Shown here one piece after another: positions 34,832 to 43,246 of a stretch of DNA of 64,000 bases; position 1 is the first letter of the stretch, and the number at the start of each line of letters is the position of its first letter. The notes beneath the pieces are model-generated. The model ran no database searches. It was given only the letters and a program-made list of their open reading frames with translations, and was not told the DNA's origin. The position numbers and the translations under genes were made by a program. This DNA is from JBBQXK01 sp052387255 (GTDB lineage: Bacteria; Pseudomonadota; Alphaproteobacteria; Rhodobacterales; Rhodobacteraceae): assembly GCA_052387255.1 (NCBI GenBank), contig JBQTJI010000048.1, forward strand, positions 1 through 64,000, given 5' to 3'.

Positions 34832-36082
34832 TCAGGGCTTGTCCAGCGCGAACGCATCATGCAGGGCCTGCACCGCAAGTTCCATGTACTTGCGGTCGAT
34901 CAGCACCGAAATCTTGATCTCGGACGTGGCGATGACCTTGATGTTGATGTTCTCGTCGGCCAGCGCCTTGAACATGCGGGCGGCGACGCCGACCTGGCTG
35001 CGCATGCCGATGCCGACGACCGACACCTTGGCCACATCGGTATCGGCCACCATGCGCTGATAGGCGATGGCCCCCGAGGCCCGCGCCTCTTCCATGGCCT
35101 TTTCGGCGCGCAGCATCTGCGTCACCGGCACGCTGAAGGTCATGTCGGTGACCGGGCTGGTCCTGCCGCTGGCGTCACTGATGTTCTGCACGATCATGTC
35201 GACGTTCACCCCCGCCTCGGCCAGCGGGCCGAAGATGGCGGTGGCGACGCCGGGGCGGTCCTGGACGCCGATCAGGGTCATCTTCGCCTCGTCGCGGCTG
35301 TAGGCCACGCCGTTTACAACCTTGGATTCCACGATGTCCTCCTCGTCACAGACAAGCGTTCCCGAGCCGTCGTGCGTGTCCTCGAACGAGGACAGCACGC
35401 GCAGCCGCACCTTGTAGCGCATCGCCAGTTCGACCGACCGCGTCTGCAGCACCTTGGCCCCCAGGCTGGCCAGTTCCAGCATTTCCTCGAAGGCGATCTT
35501 GTCCAGCTTGCGCGCCTTGGAACTGATGCGCGGGTCGGTGGTGTAGACGCCGTCGACGTCGGTGTAGATGTCGCAGCGTTCCGCCGCGAAGGCGGCGGCG
35601 AAGGCCACCGCCGTGGTGTCGGACCCGCCGCGCCCCAGCGTGGTGATGCGCCCCTCGGGGCTGATGCCCTGGAAACCGGCGACCACGGCCACCTTGAAGC
35701 CTTCGGCGAACTTGGCGTCGATGTTGTCGCGCCGGATCGACACGAAGCGCGCCGAGGCATGGGCCGAAGTGGTGTTGATCGGCACCTGCCAGCCCTGCCA
35801 GGACCGTGCGGGCACGTCCATTTCCTGCAGGGTCAGCGCCATCAGGCCGGCCGTCACGTTCTCTCCGCTCGACACCACGGCGTCGTATTCGCGCGCGTCG
35901 TACAGGGGCGAGGTGCCCTCGACCCAAGCCACCAGTTCGTTGGTCTTGCCCGACATGGCGCTGACGATGACGATGACGTCATAGCCCGCCTCGACCTCGC
36001 GCTTGACCTTGGCCGCCGCGTTGCCGATGCGCGCGAGGTCCGCCACCGAGGTGCCGCCGAATTTCATCACCAGAAGCGGCAT
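34832..36082 (-). CDS. lysC: aspartate kinase
   Basis: Phosphorylates aspartate, the first step to lysine, threonine and methionine. The 416-residue protein has 'VMKFGGTSVADLARIGNAAA' (kinase N-lobe), 'VVSSGENVTAGLMAL', 'TLGRGGSDTTAVAFAAAF' and two C-terminal ACT domains (~265-400) for feedback by lysine/threonine. Length fits the monofunctional type. The ATG at 36082 begins MPLLVMKFGG. It is upstream of ptsP in the same direction and downstream of a bestrophin gene. Confidence 0.97.
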   Translation of the reverse strand: MPLLVMKFGGTSVADLARIGNAAAKVKREVEAGYDVIVIVSAMSGKTNELVAWVEGTSPLYDAREYDAVVSSGENVTAGLMALTLQEMDVPARSWQGWQVPINTTSAHASARFVSIRRDNIDAKFAEGFKVAVVAGFQGISPEGRITTLGRGGSDTTAVAFAAAFAAERCDIYTDVDGVYTTDPRISSKARKLDKIAFEEMLELASLGAKVLQTRSVELAMRYKVRLRVLSSFEDTHDGSGTLVCDEEDIVESKVVNGVAYSRDEAKMTLIGVQDRPGVATAIFGPLAEAGVNVDMIVQNISDASGRTSPVTDMTFSVPVTQMLRAEKAMEEARASGAIAYQRMVADTDVAKVSVVGIGMRSQVGVAARMFKALADENINIKVIATSEIKISVLIDRKYMELAVQALHDAFALDKP

Positions 36083-36152
36083 CCAAGTTCCCCGACACAG
36101 CGCCCTTTTCTTGGGCGGGTGTCATATGCGGGGCACCGGCGGGGTGCAAGGG

Positions 36153-37040
36153 TCAGGTCAGGACGTGGTTGCGCGGTTCCAACGGCACCGGGGGCACTTC
36201 GCCCAGGTGGGGGGCGATGCTGGCCTCGATCATCCGGCAGATGGCGTCCAGCGGCAGGGCGTTCGGCGTGGTGCCGAAGGGCAGCGCCAGTTCTTCGGCC
36301 ACTTCGGCCAGGCCGAGAAAGACATAGGCCGCGATCATCACGAAGACCGGCGTCAGCCACCCCGCCGGGCCGATCAGCGTCAGCGGCAAGAGCAGGCAGT
36401 AGAGGTACGCCGTGCGGTAGATCAGCAGCGAGTAGACATAGGGAAGCGGGGTCGAGGCGATCCGCTCGGCCCCCGCCTGGGCGGCCGAGAGGCTGGCCAG
36501 CCGTTCGGCCAGCGTGCGCGCGCCAAGCGGTTCCAGCCGCCCTGCGCGGCGGGCCGCCCCGGTGATGTCGGCGATGCGGTTCAATGCCGAACCCGGCGGG
36601 CCAAGGTCGATCCCCGCTGCCGCAAGGCGCAAGGTGGCGGCGGCGTCGGGCGGGGTCTGGCGCAGGGACAGCCGGTGCAGGTGCAGAAAGGCAAGCGACA
36701 GGCGGATCACCTGCAGCCGGTCGGGTTCGTCCAGCCAGATCTCGGCCTCGCGTGCAAGGTTGCGCAGGTCGGCCACCAGCCCGCCCCACAGGCGGCGCCC
36801 CTCCCACCAGCGGTCCCAGGCGGCGCTGTTGCGGAACCCCAGCGACAGCGACAGGGCGATGCCGAAGACGGTGAAGGGGGCGGAATCGACCTGCGCCAGG
36901 GGCAGGACAAGCCGGTCGATGACCACCAGCGCCAGACCCCAGAGGCCAAGCGTCAGAAGGCTGGGCAGGATCACCGGCAGCACCGATCCCTGCCAGGCGA
37001 ACAGCACCTGCCACGGCCCCGGCTGTTCGCGGACGATCAC
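36153..37040 (-). CDS. bestrophin family ion channel-like protein
   Basis: A 295-residue membrane protein of the bacterial bestrophin (UPF0187) family; homologues are pentameric ion channels. It shows 'VLPVILPSLLTLGLWGLALV', 'PFTVFGIALSLSLGFRNSAA' with 'WDRWWEGRRLWGGLV' (typical RW block), and 'AYVFLGLAEVAEELALPFG' near the end. Translation starts at GTG 37040, overlapping the purD stop codon (GTGA), so it is coupled to purD. No functional tie between purine synthesis and this channel is evident. Confidence 0.9.
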   Translation of the reverse strand: MIVREQPGPWQVLFAWQGSVLPVILPSLLTLGLWGLALVVIDRLVLPLAQVDSAPFTVFGIALSLSLGFRNSAAWDRWWEGRRLWGGLVADLRNLAREAEIWLDEPDRLQVIRLSLAFLHLHRLSLRQTPPDAAATLRLAAAGIDLGPPGSALNRIADITGAARRAGRLEPLGARTLAERLASLSAAQAGAERIASTPLPYVYSLLIYRTAYLYCLLLPLTLIGPAGWLTPVFVMIAAYVFLGLAEVAEELALPFGTTPNALPLDAICRMIEASIAPHLGEVPPVPLEPRNHVLT

Positions 37041-38299
37041 AGCGCGCGCCAGCCGATGTCGCGGCGGCAGAAGCCGCCGGGCCAGTCGATGGCATCGACC
37101 ATCGCATAGGCCGCATCGCGCGCCTGTGCCAGCGTGTCGCCGCGCGCGGTGACGTTCAGCACGCGGCCGCCCTGTGCTGTGATCCTGCCGTCTTCGGCGC
37201 GGGTGCCCGCATGGAACACCATCCGGCGGCTGGTTTCGGGCAGGGTGCCAAGGCCCCCGATCACCGACCCCCTGGCGTAGTCGCCGGGATAACCCCGCGC
37301 CGCCATCACCACCGTCAGCGCATGATCCTCGGCCCAGGTGACGCGGGCCTCGGCCAGCCGCCCCTCGGCCGCGGCCAGCAGCAGGTCCAGCGCCTGCGCG
37401 CCCAGCCGCATCATCAGGACCTGCGCCTCGGGGTCGCCTAGCCGTGCGTTGTATTCGACCAGCCTTGCCCGCCCGTGTTCGATCATCAGCCCGGCATAGA
37501 GCACGCCCTGATAGGGGGTGCCGCGCCGGGCCATTTCGCGGATCGTGGGCAGCACGATCTCGGCCATCGCCTGCGCCTGGATGGCGTCGGTCAGCACGGG
37601 CGCCGGCGAATAGGCCCCCATGCCGCCGGTGTTCGGGCCGGTGTCCCCGTCGAAGGCGCGCTTGTGGTCCTGCGCGGTGCCGACGGGCAGCGCGTTCACG
37701 CCATCGGTCAGGACGAAGAAACTGGCCTCCTCGCCCGCCATGAACTCCTCGATCACCACCTCGGCCCCCGCAGTGCCGAACGCGCCACCCAGGATGTCGT
37801 CGATGGCAGAGGTCGCCTCGGGGACCGTCATCGCCACGACCACGCCCTTGCCGGCGGCCAGACCGTCGGCCTTGACGACGATGGGCGCACCTTTCGTGGC
37901 GATGTGGGCGCGGGCGTCGGCGGCCTCGGTGAAGCGGGCATAGCCGGCGGTGGGGGCACCGCAGGCATCGCAGATGTCCTTGGTGAAGGCTTTCGATGCC
38001 TCGAGCCGGGCTGCCGCCGCCGACGGGCCGAAGGTCAGGATGCCCGCCCCCCGCGTCGCATCCGCCACGCCTGCCGCCAGCGGGGCCTCTGGCCCCACGA
38101 TGACGAAATCGACGGCGTTCTCGGCGCAGAAGGCCACCACGGCGGCCCCGTCCAGGATGTCGAGGTCGGCGCATTCCGCCAGCATGGCGATGCCCGCATT
38201 GCCGGGGGCCACGATCAGCCGGTCACACTTGGGGTTCTGCTTGACCGCCCAGGCGATGCTGTGTTCCCGCCCGCCACCGCCGAGGATCAGGATATTCAT
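37037..38299 (-). CDS. purD: phosphoribosylamine-glycine ligase
   Basis: Second step of purine synthesis: ATP-dependent ligation of glycine to phosphoribosylamine. The 420-residue ATP-grasp enzyme begins 'MNILILGGGGREHSIAWAVK'. It continues with 'GPEAPLAAGVADATRGAGIL', 'PIVVKADGLAAGKGVVVAMT', 'QDHKRAFDGDTGPNTGGMGA' and 'RLGDPEAQVLMMRL'. All signatures are intact. Its stop overlaps the GTG of the bestrophin gene. It is separated by ~70 bp from a small secreted-protein gene upstream. Confidence 0.97.
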   Translation of the reverse strand: MNILILGGGGREHSIAWAVKQNPKCDRLIVAPGNAGIAMLAECADLDILDGAAVVAFCAENAVDFVIVGPEAPLAAGVADATRGAGILTFGPSAAAARLEASKAFTKDICDACGAPTAGYARFTEAADARAHIATKGAPIVVKADGLAAGKGVVVAMTVPEATSAIDDILGGAFGTAGAEVVIEEFMAGEEASFFVLTDGVNALPVGTAQDHKRAFDGDTGPNTGGMGAYSPAPVLTDAIQAQAMAEIVLPTIREMARRGTPYQGVLYAGLMIEHGRARLVEYNARLGDPEAQVLMMRLGAQALDLLLAAAEGRLAEARVTWAEDHALTVVMAARGYPGDYARGSVIGGLGTLPETSRRMVFHAGTRAEDGRITAQGGRVLNVTARGDTLAQARDAAYAMVDAIDWPGGFCRRDIGWRAL

Positions 38300-38367
38300 G
38301 CGCGCCCCCGCTTGGCCCAGGCTCAGGGCGCGTGATAGGCAGCGGGGGACAACGACGCAAGGGGGGC

Positions 38368-38601
38368 TCAGCCCTCGCAGCCGACGCCGTCGTTGTTGCG
38401 GTCAAGGTCGTAGATGTCGGTCCCGACAACGTAGACCGGACCATCGACATAGGCGGGCCCGTTGCCGCTGCCGCTTGCGCAATCGACGTCCGAGGCGACG
38501 GGCACGCAGGCCCCTTCATAGTTCGGATCGCAGGTTTGCGCCTGGCCCGCCGACGCGGCTGCCGAGAGAAGGACCGCGATGAGCCAGCCACGCGAGAGCA
38601 C
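38368..38601 (-). CDS. small secreted Excalibur-type calcium-binding protein
   Basis: A 77-residue protein with a signal peptide ('MLSRGWLIAVLLSAAASAGQ', cleavage near AQA). The mature part has three Cys in 'TCDPNYEGACVPVASDVDC'. Its C-terminus, 'DIYDLDRNNDGVGCEG', is the Excalibur motif DxDxDGxxCE, a predicted calcium site. The function of free-standing Excalibur proteins is unknown; a cell-surface role is usual. A CtrA-like box lies 26 bp upstream of its ATG. Confidence 0.85.
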   Translation of the reverse strand: MLSRGWLIAVLLSAAASAGQAQTCDPNYEGACVPVASDVDCASGSGNGPAYVDGPVYVVGTDIYDLDRNNDGVGCEG

Positions 38602-38626
38602 GACGGTTAACGTCCTTGGGACTTCG

Positions 38627-38641
38627 TTAACGAAATCTTAA
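38627..38641. promoter_or_regulatory. CtrA-type box TTAA-N7-TTAA
   Basis: TTAA at 38627-38630 and 38638-38641 are separated by seven bases (CGAAATC), the full CtrA consensus. Two further TTAA half-sites lie at 38607-38610 and 38648-38651. In a GC-rich genome four TTAA within 45 bp is striking. The site is between the Excalibur gene (minus) and xseA (plus), so either could be the target. Confidence 0.6.
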
Positions 38642-38758
38642 CACAAGTTAACGCGAAAAGCGATTGCGAACCGGACGCGCCCGGCGAACAGTTTCCTGCG
38701 CCGTCGGAACCAGTTCGCACGCCATTGCCCGCCAGGCGCAGGCAGGGCAAACAGGGGC

Positions 38759-40324
38759 ATGGACCTGATCGAAGACCCCGCCCCCCCCGGCAACCGCCCC
38801 GAATTCACCGTCTCGGAACTGGCCGGTGCGGTGAAGCGCGTGATCGAGGGCGAGTTCGCACTGGTCCGCGTGCGGGGCGAGGTGGGGCGGGTGTCGAAAC
38901 CGGCCTCGGGGCATCTGTACTTCAACCTCAAGGATGACCGCGCCAGTCTGGACGCGGTGTGCTGGAAGGGGCAGGTGGGGCGGTTGCAGGTGCGGCCCGA
39001 GGAGGGGATGGAAGTGGTCGCGACGGGGCGGCTGACCACCTTTCCCGGCGGCTCGAAGTACCAGCTGATCGTCGAGGACATGGCCCCGGCGGGCATGGGT
39101 GCGCTGATGGCGATGCTGGAAAAGCGGCGGGTCGCCCTGCAGGCCGAGGGGCTGTTCGATCCCGCCCGGAAGAAGCCGATCCCCTATCTGCCGCAGGTCA
39201 TCGGCGTCGTCACCTCGCCCAGCGGCGCGGTGATCCGCGACATCCTGCACCGCCTGCGCGACCGCTTTCCCCGCCATGTGTTGATCTGGCCGGTGGCGGT
39301 GCAGGGCGCGGCCTGCGCCCCCGAGGTGGCGGCGGCGATCAGGGGGTTCAACGCGATTGCCCCCGGCGGTCCGGTGCCGAGGCCCGACGTGATCATCGTG
39401 GCGCGGGGCGGCGGGTCACTGGAGGATCTGTGGGGCTTCAACGAGGAGGTGGTGGTGCGGGCGGCGGCGGACAGTGCGATCCCGCTGATTTCCGCCGTGG
39501 GGCACGAGACGGACACGACGCTGATCGACTTTGCCGCCGACCTGCGCGCGCCCACGCCGACGGCGGCGGCGGAACTGGCGGTGCCGGTGCGGCTGGATCT
39601 TGTGGCGCAGGTCGAGGGGCTGGCGGCCCGCCTGACGCGGGGGGTGACGCAGGGTTTGTCTTTGCGCGGACTGCGGCTGCGCGACGTGGTGCGCGCGCTG
39701 CCGAGGGCCGAGACGCTGGTGGCGGGTCCGGCGCAGCGGCTGGACCTGTGGACGGGGCGGTTGCAGGGGGCGCTCGGCCTGTCCGTCGCGGCGCGGCGCG
39801 GGCGGTACGAGCGGGTGGCCGGGCGGGTGCAGCCGGGGGCGCTGGTGGCACTGCTGCGGGGGCAGGGCGACCGGCTGACGGGGCGCGCGACGGCGCTGAT
39901 GATGGCCATGGCGCGCGGCGCGGAGCGGCGGGTCGAGCGGCTGGGCGGCCTTGCGGCGCGGCACGAGGCGGCGCACCTGCGGGCGCTGGCGCAGGCCCAG
40001 CGTCTGGGGGCCGAGGGGCGGGCGCGGCTGGCCGCCCTGTCGACCAAGCTGGATGCGGCCCCTGCGGCGCGTCTGGCCGTGCTGGCCGAACGGCTGGACC
40101 GGCTGGACCGGCTGCGCGTGACACTGGGGCCGGACGAGACGCTGAAGCGCGGGTTCGCCATCGTGCGCGGCGACGGTGCGGTGGTGACGCGGCGGGCGGC
40201 AGCCCAGGCGGCGCAGGTGATCGAGATCGAGTTTGCCGACGGGCGGATGGTCACAGGGGCAGGCCGCGCGCCGCGCCGGCCGCGCGGCGGACCGGGGGAT
40301 CGCGGGCAGGGCAACCTGTTCTAG
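38759..40324 (+). CDS. xseA: exodeoxyribonuclease VII large subunit
   Basis: Catalytic subunit of the bidirectional single-strand exonuclease ExoVII. The 521-residue protein opens with an OB-fold: 'FTVSELAGAVKRVIEGEFAL', 'VRGEVGRVSKPASGHLYFNL' and 'AVCWKGQVGRLQVRPEEGME'. The catalytic domain follows with 'GVVTSPSGAVIRDILHRLRD', 'DVIIVARGGGSLEDLWGFNE' and 'ISAVGHETDTTLIDFAADLR', then a long coiled-coil to ~470. The basic C-terminal tail ('GRAPRRPRGGPGDRG') is longer than usual. xseB is not in the window. Confidence 0.96.
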   Translation: MDLIEDPAPPGNRPEFTVSELAGAVKRVIEGEFALVRVRGEVGRVSKPASGHLYFNLKDDRASLDAVCWKGQVGRLQVRPEEGMEVVATGRLTTFPGGSKYQLIVEDMAPAGMGALMAMLEKRRVALQAEGLFDPARKKPIPYLPQVIGVVTSPSGAVIRDILHRLRDRFPRHVLIWPVAVQGAACAPEVAAAIRGFNAIAPGGPVPRPDVIIVARGGGSLEDLWGFNEEVVVRAAADSAIPLISAVGHETDTTLIDFAADLRAPTPTAAAELAVPVRLDLVAQVEGLAARLTRGVTQGLSLRGLRLRDVVRALPRAETLVAGPAQRLDLWTGRLQGALGLSVAARRGRYERVAGRVQPGALVALLRGQGDRLTGRATALMMAMARGAERRVERLGGLAARHEAAHLRALAQAQRLGAEGRARLAALSTKLDAAPAARLAVLAERLDRLDRLRVTLGPDETLKRGFAIVRGDGAVVTRRAAAQAAQVIEIEFADGRMVTGAGRAPRRPRGGPGDRGQGNLF

Positions 40325-40448
40325 CGCGGACTGGACCCGGAAGTTCGAATTCTGCAACGCATCCTGGAAATCACATCAAGATTGCGCGCCAAGGACCTGA
40401 TCTTGCGTGTCTGGCAAGACAGACTATCTGCGGGATTGTTCGAAAAGG

Positions 40449-40859
40449 TCAAACTCCCACATCAGGCCCCGAGCAGACCAGCGGACTGGACGACTGCGCC
40501 ACTTCGGACAGGTCGGCCCCGTTCGGATCGCCGGTGAAGCGGGCGCGGATGCCGCCTTCGATGCGGTGGAAGGTCCAGCACTGTGGGCCGCCCACGTCCT
40601 GTTCGTAGACAAAGCAGATTTCCTGCCCCGCCTCGTACCAGTACCCTTCGCGGCAGATGTCGCCCTTGAACGCCCAGAGCACGCGGCGACCGGGCAGGTA
40701 CTGCTCGATCCCGTAGACCTCGCCCCCGAGGCCGTAGGTCAGCGTCTTGCCGGTGGCATAGCTTTCGAACTCGGCCCCCGTCATGGGCGGGGAAACCGGC
40801 GTTGTTTCGGCCAGCGCGGGGGCAGGGGCCAGCAGCAGGGCAAGGATCAGGGGGCGCAT
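40449..40859 (-). CDS. hypothetical secreted protein
   Basis: A 136-residue protein with a signal peptide 'MRPLILALLLAPAPALA' and a mature part rich in aromatic residues: 'MTGAEFESYATGKTLTYG', 'VYGIEQYLPGRRVLWAFKGD' and 'CREGYWYEAGQEICFVYEQD'. Four Cys (CREG, ICFV, QCWT, LVCSG) suggest disulphides in the periplasm. The pattern recurs in uncharacterised Rhodobacterales secreted proteins. It converges with xseA and lies just downstream of the alkB-like gene on the same strand; a 66-bp gap allows co-transcription. Confidence 0.88.
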   Translation of the reverse strand: MRPLILALLLAPAPALAETTPVSPPMTGAEFESYATGKTLTYGLGGEVYGIEQYLPGRRVLWAFKGDICREGYWYEAGQEICFVYEQDVGGPQCWTFHRIEGGIRARFTGDPNGADLSEVAQSSSPLVCSGPDVGV

Positions 40860-40925
40860 CGCAGGCTCCGACCGGGGATGCCCGATGGTGCCCCGAACCG
40901 GGCGGAAACGCCAGTCACGGCTGTG

Positions 40926-41951
40926 TCAGGCGGCGCGCCAGGGGGCCAGGTGCGGGTGGATCATGCGCCGCCACAGGGGTGGCGCAAGGGCGATCAGGCA
41001 GCACACTGGCAGGGCATAGGGCAGGCGGGGTGCCCTGTCCGCAGCGGGCAGCCGCAGCGCCGGGTAGGGGCGGGCGGGGTGGGCGTGGTGGTCGGAATGG
41101 CGCGGCGCATTCAGCATCAGCGCCGCCGAAAACCAGTGCGGCGCGTTCCAGGAATGGCGGTCGCCCACGGGTTCCAGCCGCCCGTCGGGCAGGCGGGCGC
41201 GCATCAGGCCATAGTGCTGGACATAGTCCGACAGCAGCAGCTGCGACTGCGCGTGCAGCGCCAACAGCGCCCAAACGGCCACCCCCGCCCATCCCGCCAC
41301 CAGCCCGCCCGCCGAGAGGCCAAGCGTGGATCCGGCCAGATACCCGGCATAGGGGTGCAGCCCCCGGTGCCGGTCACGCTCGGCCAGCCAGCCCGCGCGG
41401 AACGACCCCACCCAGGCGCGCAGGAAGAAGCGGTAGAACCCCTCGCCCCGGCGCGCCGTGTTCGGGTCCTGGCGGCTGGCGGCGTGGCGGTGGTGGACCA
41501 GGCGGTGCGCGCTGGCGTGGTGGCCGAACAGAAGGGTCGCATAGACCGCGGCCCCCAGGCGAAACAGGCCCCGGTGGCCCCGGTGGATCAGTTCGTGCGC
41601 CGCCGGGTTCGACACCTGACCCAGCCACAGCCCGAAGCCTGCGAACAGGGCGATGCGTTCCCAACGCCCCAGCCCGCTGTCCCCCGCGATGGCCCAGACC
41701 GCGACGGGCATCGCCGCCAGATGGGCCAGGCCCAGGGCGACAAGCAGTGCGTCGGCGGCGGGAAACTCGGCCCCCTCGGGCGCGTCGGGGGCGGCCCAGG
41801 CGATGGCCTGGTCAAGGATCGCGGTGAAGACGGTCATGTAGATCAGGCCCACGACCACCCATCCGCCGCCCAGAAGCCCGAGGCCGATCAGCGGCAGGGG
41901 GGCCAACGCCGCGACGGCGAACAGGGGCATGGGCGAGGCGGGTGGCATCAT
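40926..41951 (-). CDS. alkB: AlkB-type membrane di-iron hydroxylase (alkane 1-monooxygenase family)
   Basis: A ~341-residue integral membrane protein with all the His blocks of alkane hydroxylases: 'NPAAHELIHRGHRG', 'HRLVHHRHAASRQDPNTARR' followed by GEGFYRF, 'DYVQHYGLMR' and 'NAPRHSDHHAHPARPYPALR'. About six hydrophobic segments are visible. AlkB oxidises alkane termini with rubredoxin as electron donor; neither rubredoxin nor rubredoxin reductase is nearby, so substrate and partners are open. I chose the ATG at 41951 (MMPPASPMPLFAV); further in-frame starts exist at 42014 and 41930. Confidence 0.88.
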   Translation of the reverse strand: MMPPASPMPLFAVAALAPLPLIGLGLLGGGWVVVGLIYMTVFTAILDQAIAWAAPDAPEGAEFPAADALLVALGLAHLAAMPVAVWAIAGDSGLGRWERIALFAGFGLWLGQVSNPAAHELIHRGHRGLFRLGAAVYATLLFGHHASAHRLVHHRHAASRQDPNTARRGEGFYRFFLRAWVGSFRAGWLAERDRHRGLHPYAGYLAGSTLGLSAGGLVAGWAGVAVWALLALHAQSQLLLSDYVQHYGLMRARLPDGRLEPVGDRHSWNAPHWFSAALMLNAPRHSDHHAHPARPYPALRLPAADRAPRLPYALPVCCLIALAPPLWRRMIHPHLAPWRAA

Positions 41952-42002
41952 CGGGGATCGGGGCCTGTTCGGGTGCGTCAGTCTTGCGGCACGGGCGTTA
42001 AC

Positions 42003-42058
42003 GGGGGGTTTCACACCCCCCGCACCCCCCGTGGGATATTTCCGGACAGAAGAAGGGG
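42003..42058 (+). repeat. dispersed GGGGGGTTTCACACCCCCC element, copy
   Basis: GGGGGGTTTCACACCCCCC forms a hairpin and is followed by GCACCCCCCGTGGGATATTT and CCGGACAGAAGAAGGGG. It is nearly identical to the copies at 44925 and 63877. It lies between the divergent alkB-like and ftsY genes, unlike the other copies, which follow gene ends. Confidence 0.85.
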
Positions 42059-42233
42059 CAAGGGAAGGGTTAACACGGAAGCGCCCCGGGGGGCATCCCG
42101 CTGCGGCGCAACAGCGTGTCGCGGACGACTGGACAGTGCGGGGGGGGCAGTGCGCCGGACGGCGTGACGGGCGCGCCCTTTTCCTGCGCCGCCGTTTCGC
42201 CTAAGGGAGGGGCCTGCGAAAGGGTTCTCGGGC

Positions 42234-43235
42234 ATGTCCTTCTTCAAGAAACTGCGCGACCGGATGTTCCGCTCGTCCGACCGCATCGGCGAGGGGCTGG
42301 ACGCGCTGGTGGCCGAGGCCGCCCCGGCCCCCGAGCCGGAGGCCGCGAAACCGGGGCTGATCGGGCGCATCCTGGGGCGCGCGGGCGTGGAAGAGCCGCG
42401 CCGCGTGGTCGACGATGCGATGATCGAGGGGCTGGAAGAGGTGCTGATCGCCGCCGACATGGGGGTCGAGACGGCGCTGAAGGTGGCCGCCAATCTGGCC
42501 GCCGACTGGATGGGTCGGCGGGTGTCGGCGTCCGAGCTGAGGGCGGCGCTGGCCGCCGAGGTCGAGCGGATCATGACGCCGGTGGCCCGCCCGCTGCCGA
42601 TCTACCCCAAGCGCCCGCAGGTGGTGCTGGTCGTGGGCGTCAACGGATCGGGCAAGACCACGACCATCGGCAAGCTGGCCAGCCAGTTCCGGGCGGCGGG
42701 CAAGTCGGTGGTGATCGCCGCCGGCGACACGTTCCGCGCGGCGGCGGTCGAGCAGTTGCAGATCTGGGGCACACGCGCGGGGGTGCCGGTACTGACCGCG
42801 CCCGAGGGGTCGGACCCCGCCAGCCTGGCCTTCGACGCCATGGGGCAGGCGCAGGCGACGGGGGCGGACCTGCTGCTGATCGACACGGCGGGGCGGTTGC
42901 AGAACCGCCAGGACCTGATGGAGGAACTGGCCAAGATCGTCCGCGTCATCCGCAAGCGCGACCCGGATGCGCCGCACAACACGATCCTGGTGCTGGATGC
43001 GACGGTGGGCCAGAACGCCCTTCTGCAGGTCGAGGTGTTCCGCAAGATCGCCGATGTCACGGGCCTGGTGATGACCAAGCTGGACGGAACGGCCAAGGGC
43101 GGCGTGCTGGTGGCGCTGGCCGACCGGTTCGGCCTGCCGATCCACGCCATCGGCGTCGGCGAGCAGATCGACGACCTGTCGCCCTTCGATCCGGGCGATT
43201 TCGCGCGGGCGCTGGTCGGCACGGGCGAGGCATGA
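42234..43235 (+). CDS. ftsY: signal recognition particle receptor FtsY
   Basis: SRP receptor GTPase that docks ribosome-SRP complexes at the inner membrane. The 333-residue protein has a short acidic A region (~20-40), the helical N domain and the G domain: G1 'GVNGSGKTTTIGKLA' (135-149), 'DTFRAAAVEQLQIW', 'LLIDTAGRLQNRQDLM', 'TKLDGTAKGGVLVALADRF' and 'GVGEQIDDLSPFDPGDFA'. All are intact. It begins a tight plus-strand run ftsY-yciB-hisF-hisE. Confidence 0.97.
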   Translation: MSFFKKLRDRMFRSSDRIGEGLDALVAEAAPAPEPEAAKPGLIGRILGRAGVEEPRRVVDDAMIEGLEEVLIAADMGVETALKVAANLAADWMGRRVSASELRAALAAEVERIMTPVARPLPIYPKRPQVVLVVGVNGSGKTTTIGKLASQFRAAGKSVVIAAGDTFRAAAVEQLQIWGTRAGVPVLTAPEGSDPASLAFDAMGQAQATGADLLLIDTAGRLQNRQDLMEELAKIVRVIRKRDPDAPHNTILVLDATVGQNALLQVEVFRKIADVTGLVMTKLDGTAKGGVLVALADRFGLPIHAIGVGEQIDDLSPFDPGDFARALVGTGEA

Positions 43236-43246
43236 GGAGGGCAGCG

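Noticed and set aside
32448..35060. 870-codon plus-strand frame opposite ptsP
   Set aside because: Compositionally a mirror of ptsP and part of lysC; it spans a gene boundary, which real genes would not do here.
36153..38174. 673-codon frame appearing to fuse a long N-terminus to bestrophin
   Set aside because: The N-terminal part is an out-of-frame shadow of purD. The channel starts at GTG 37040, overlapping the purD stop.
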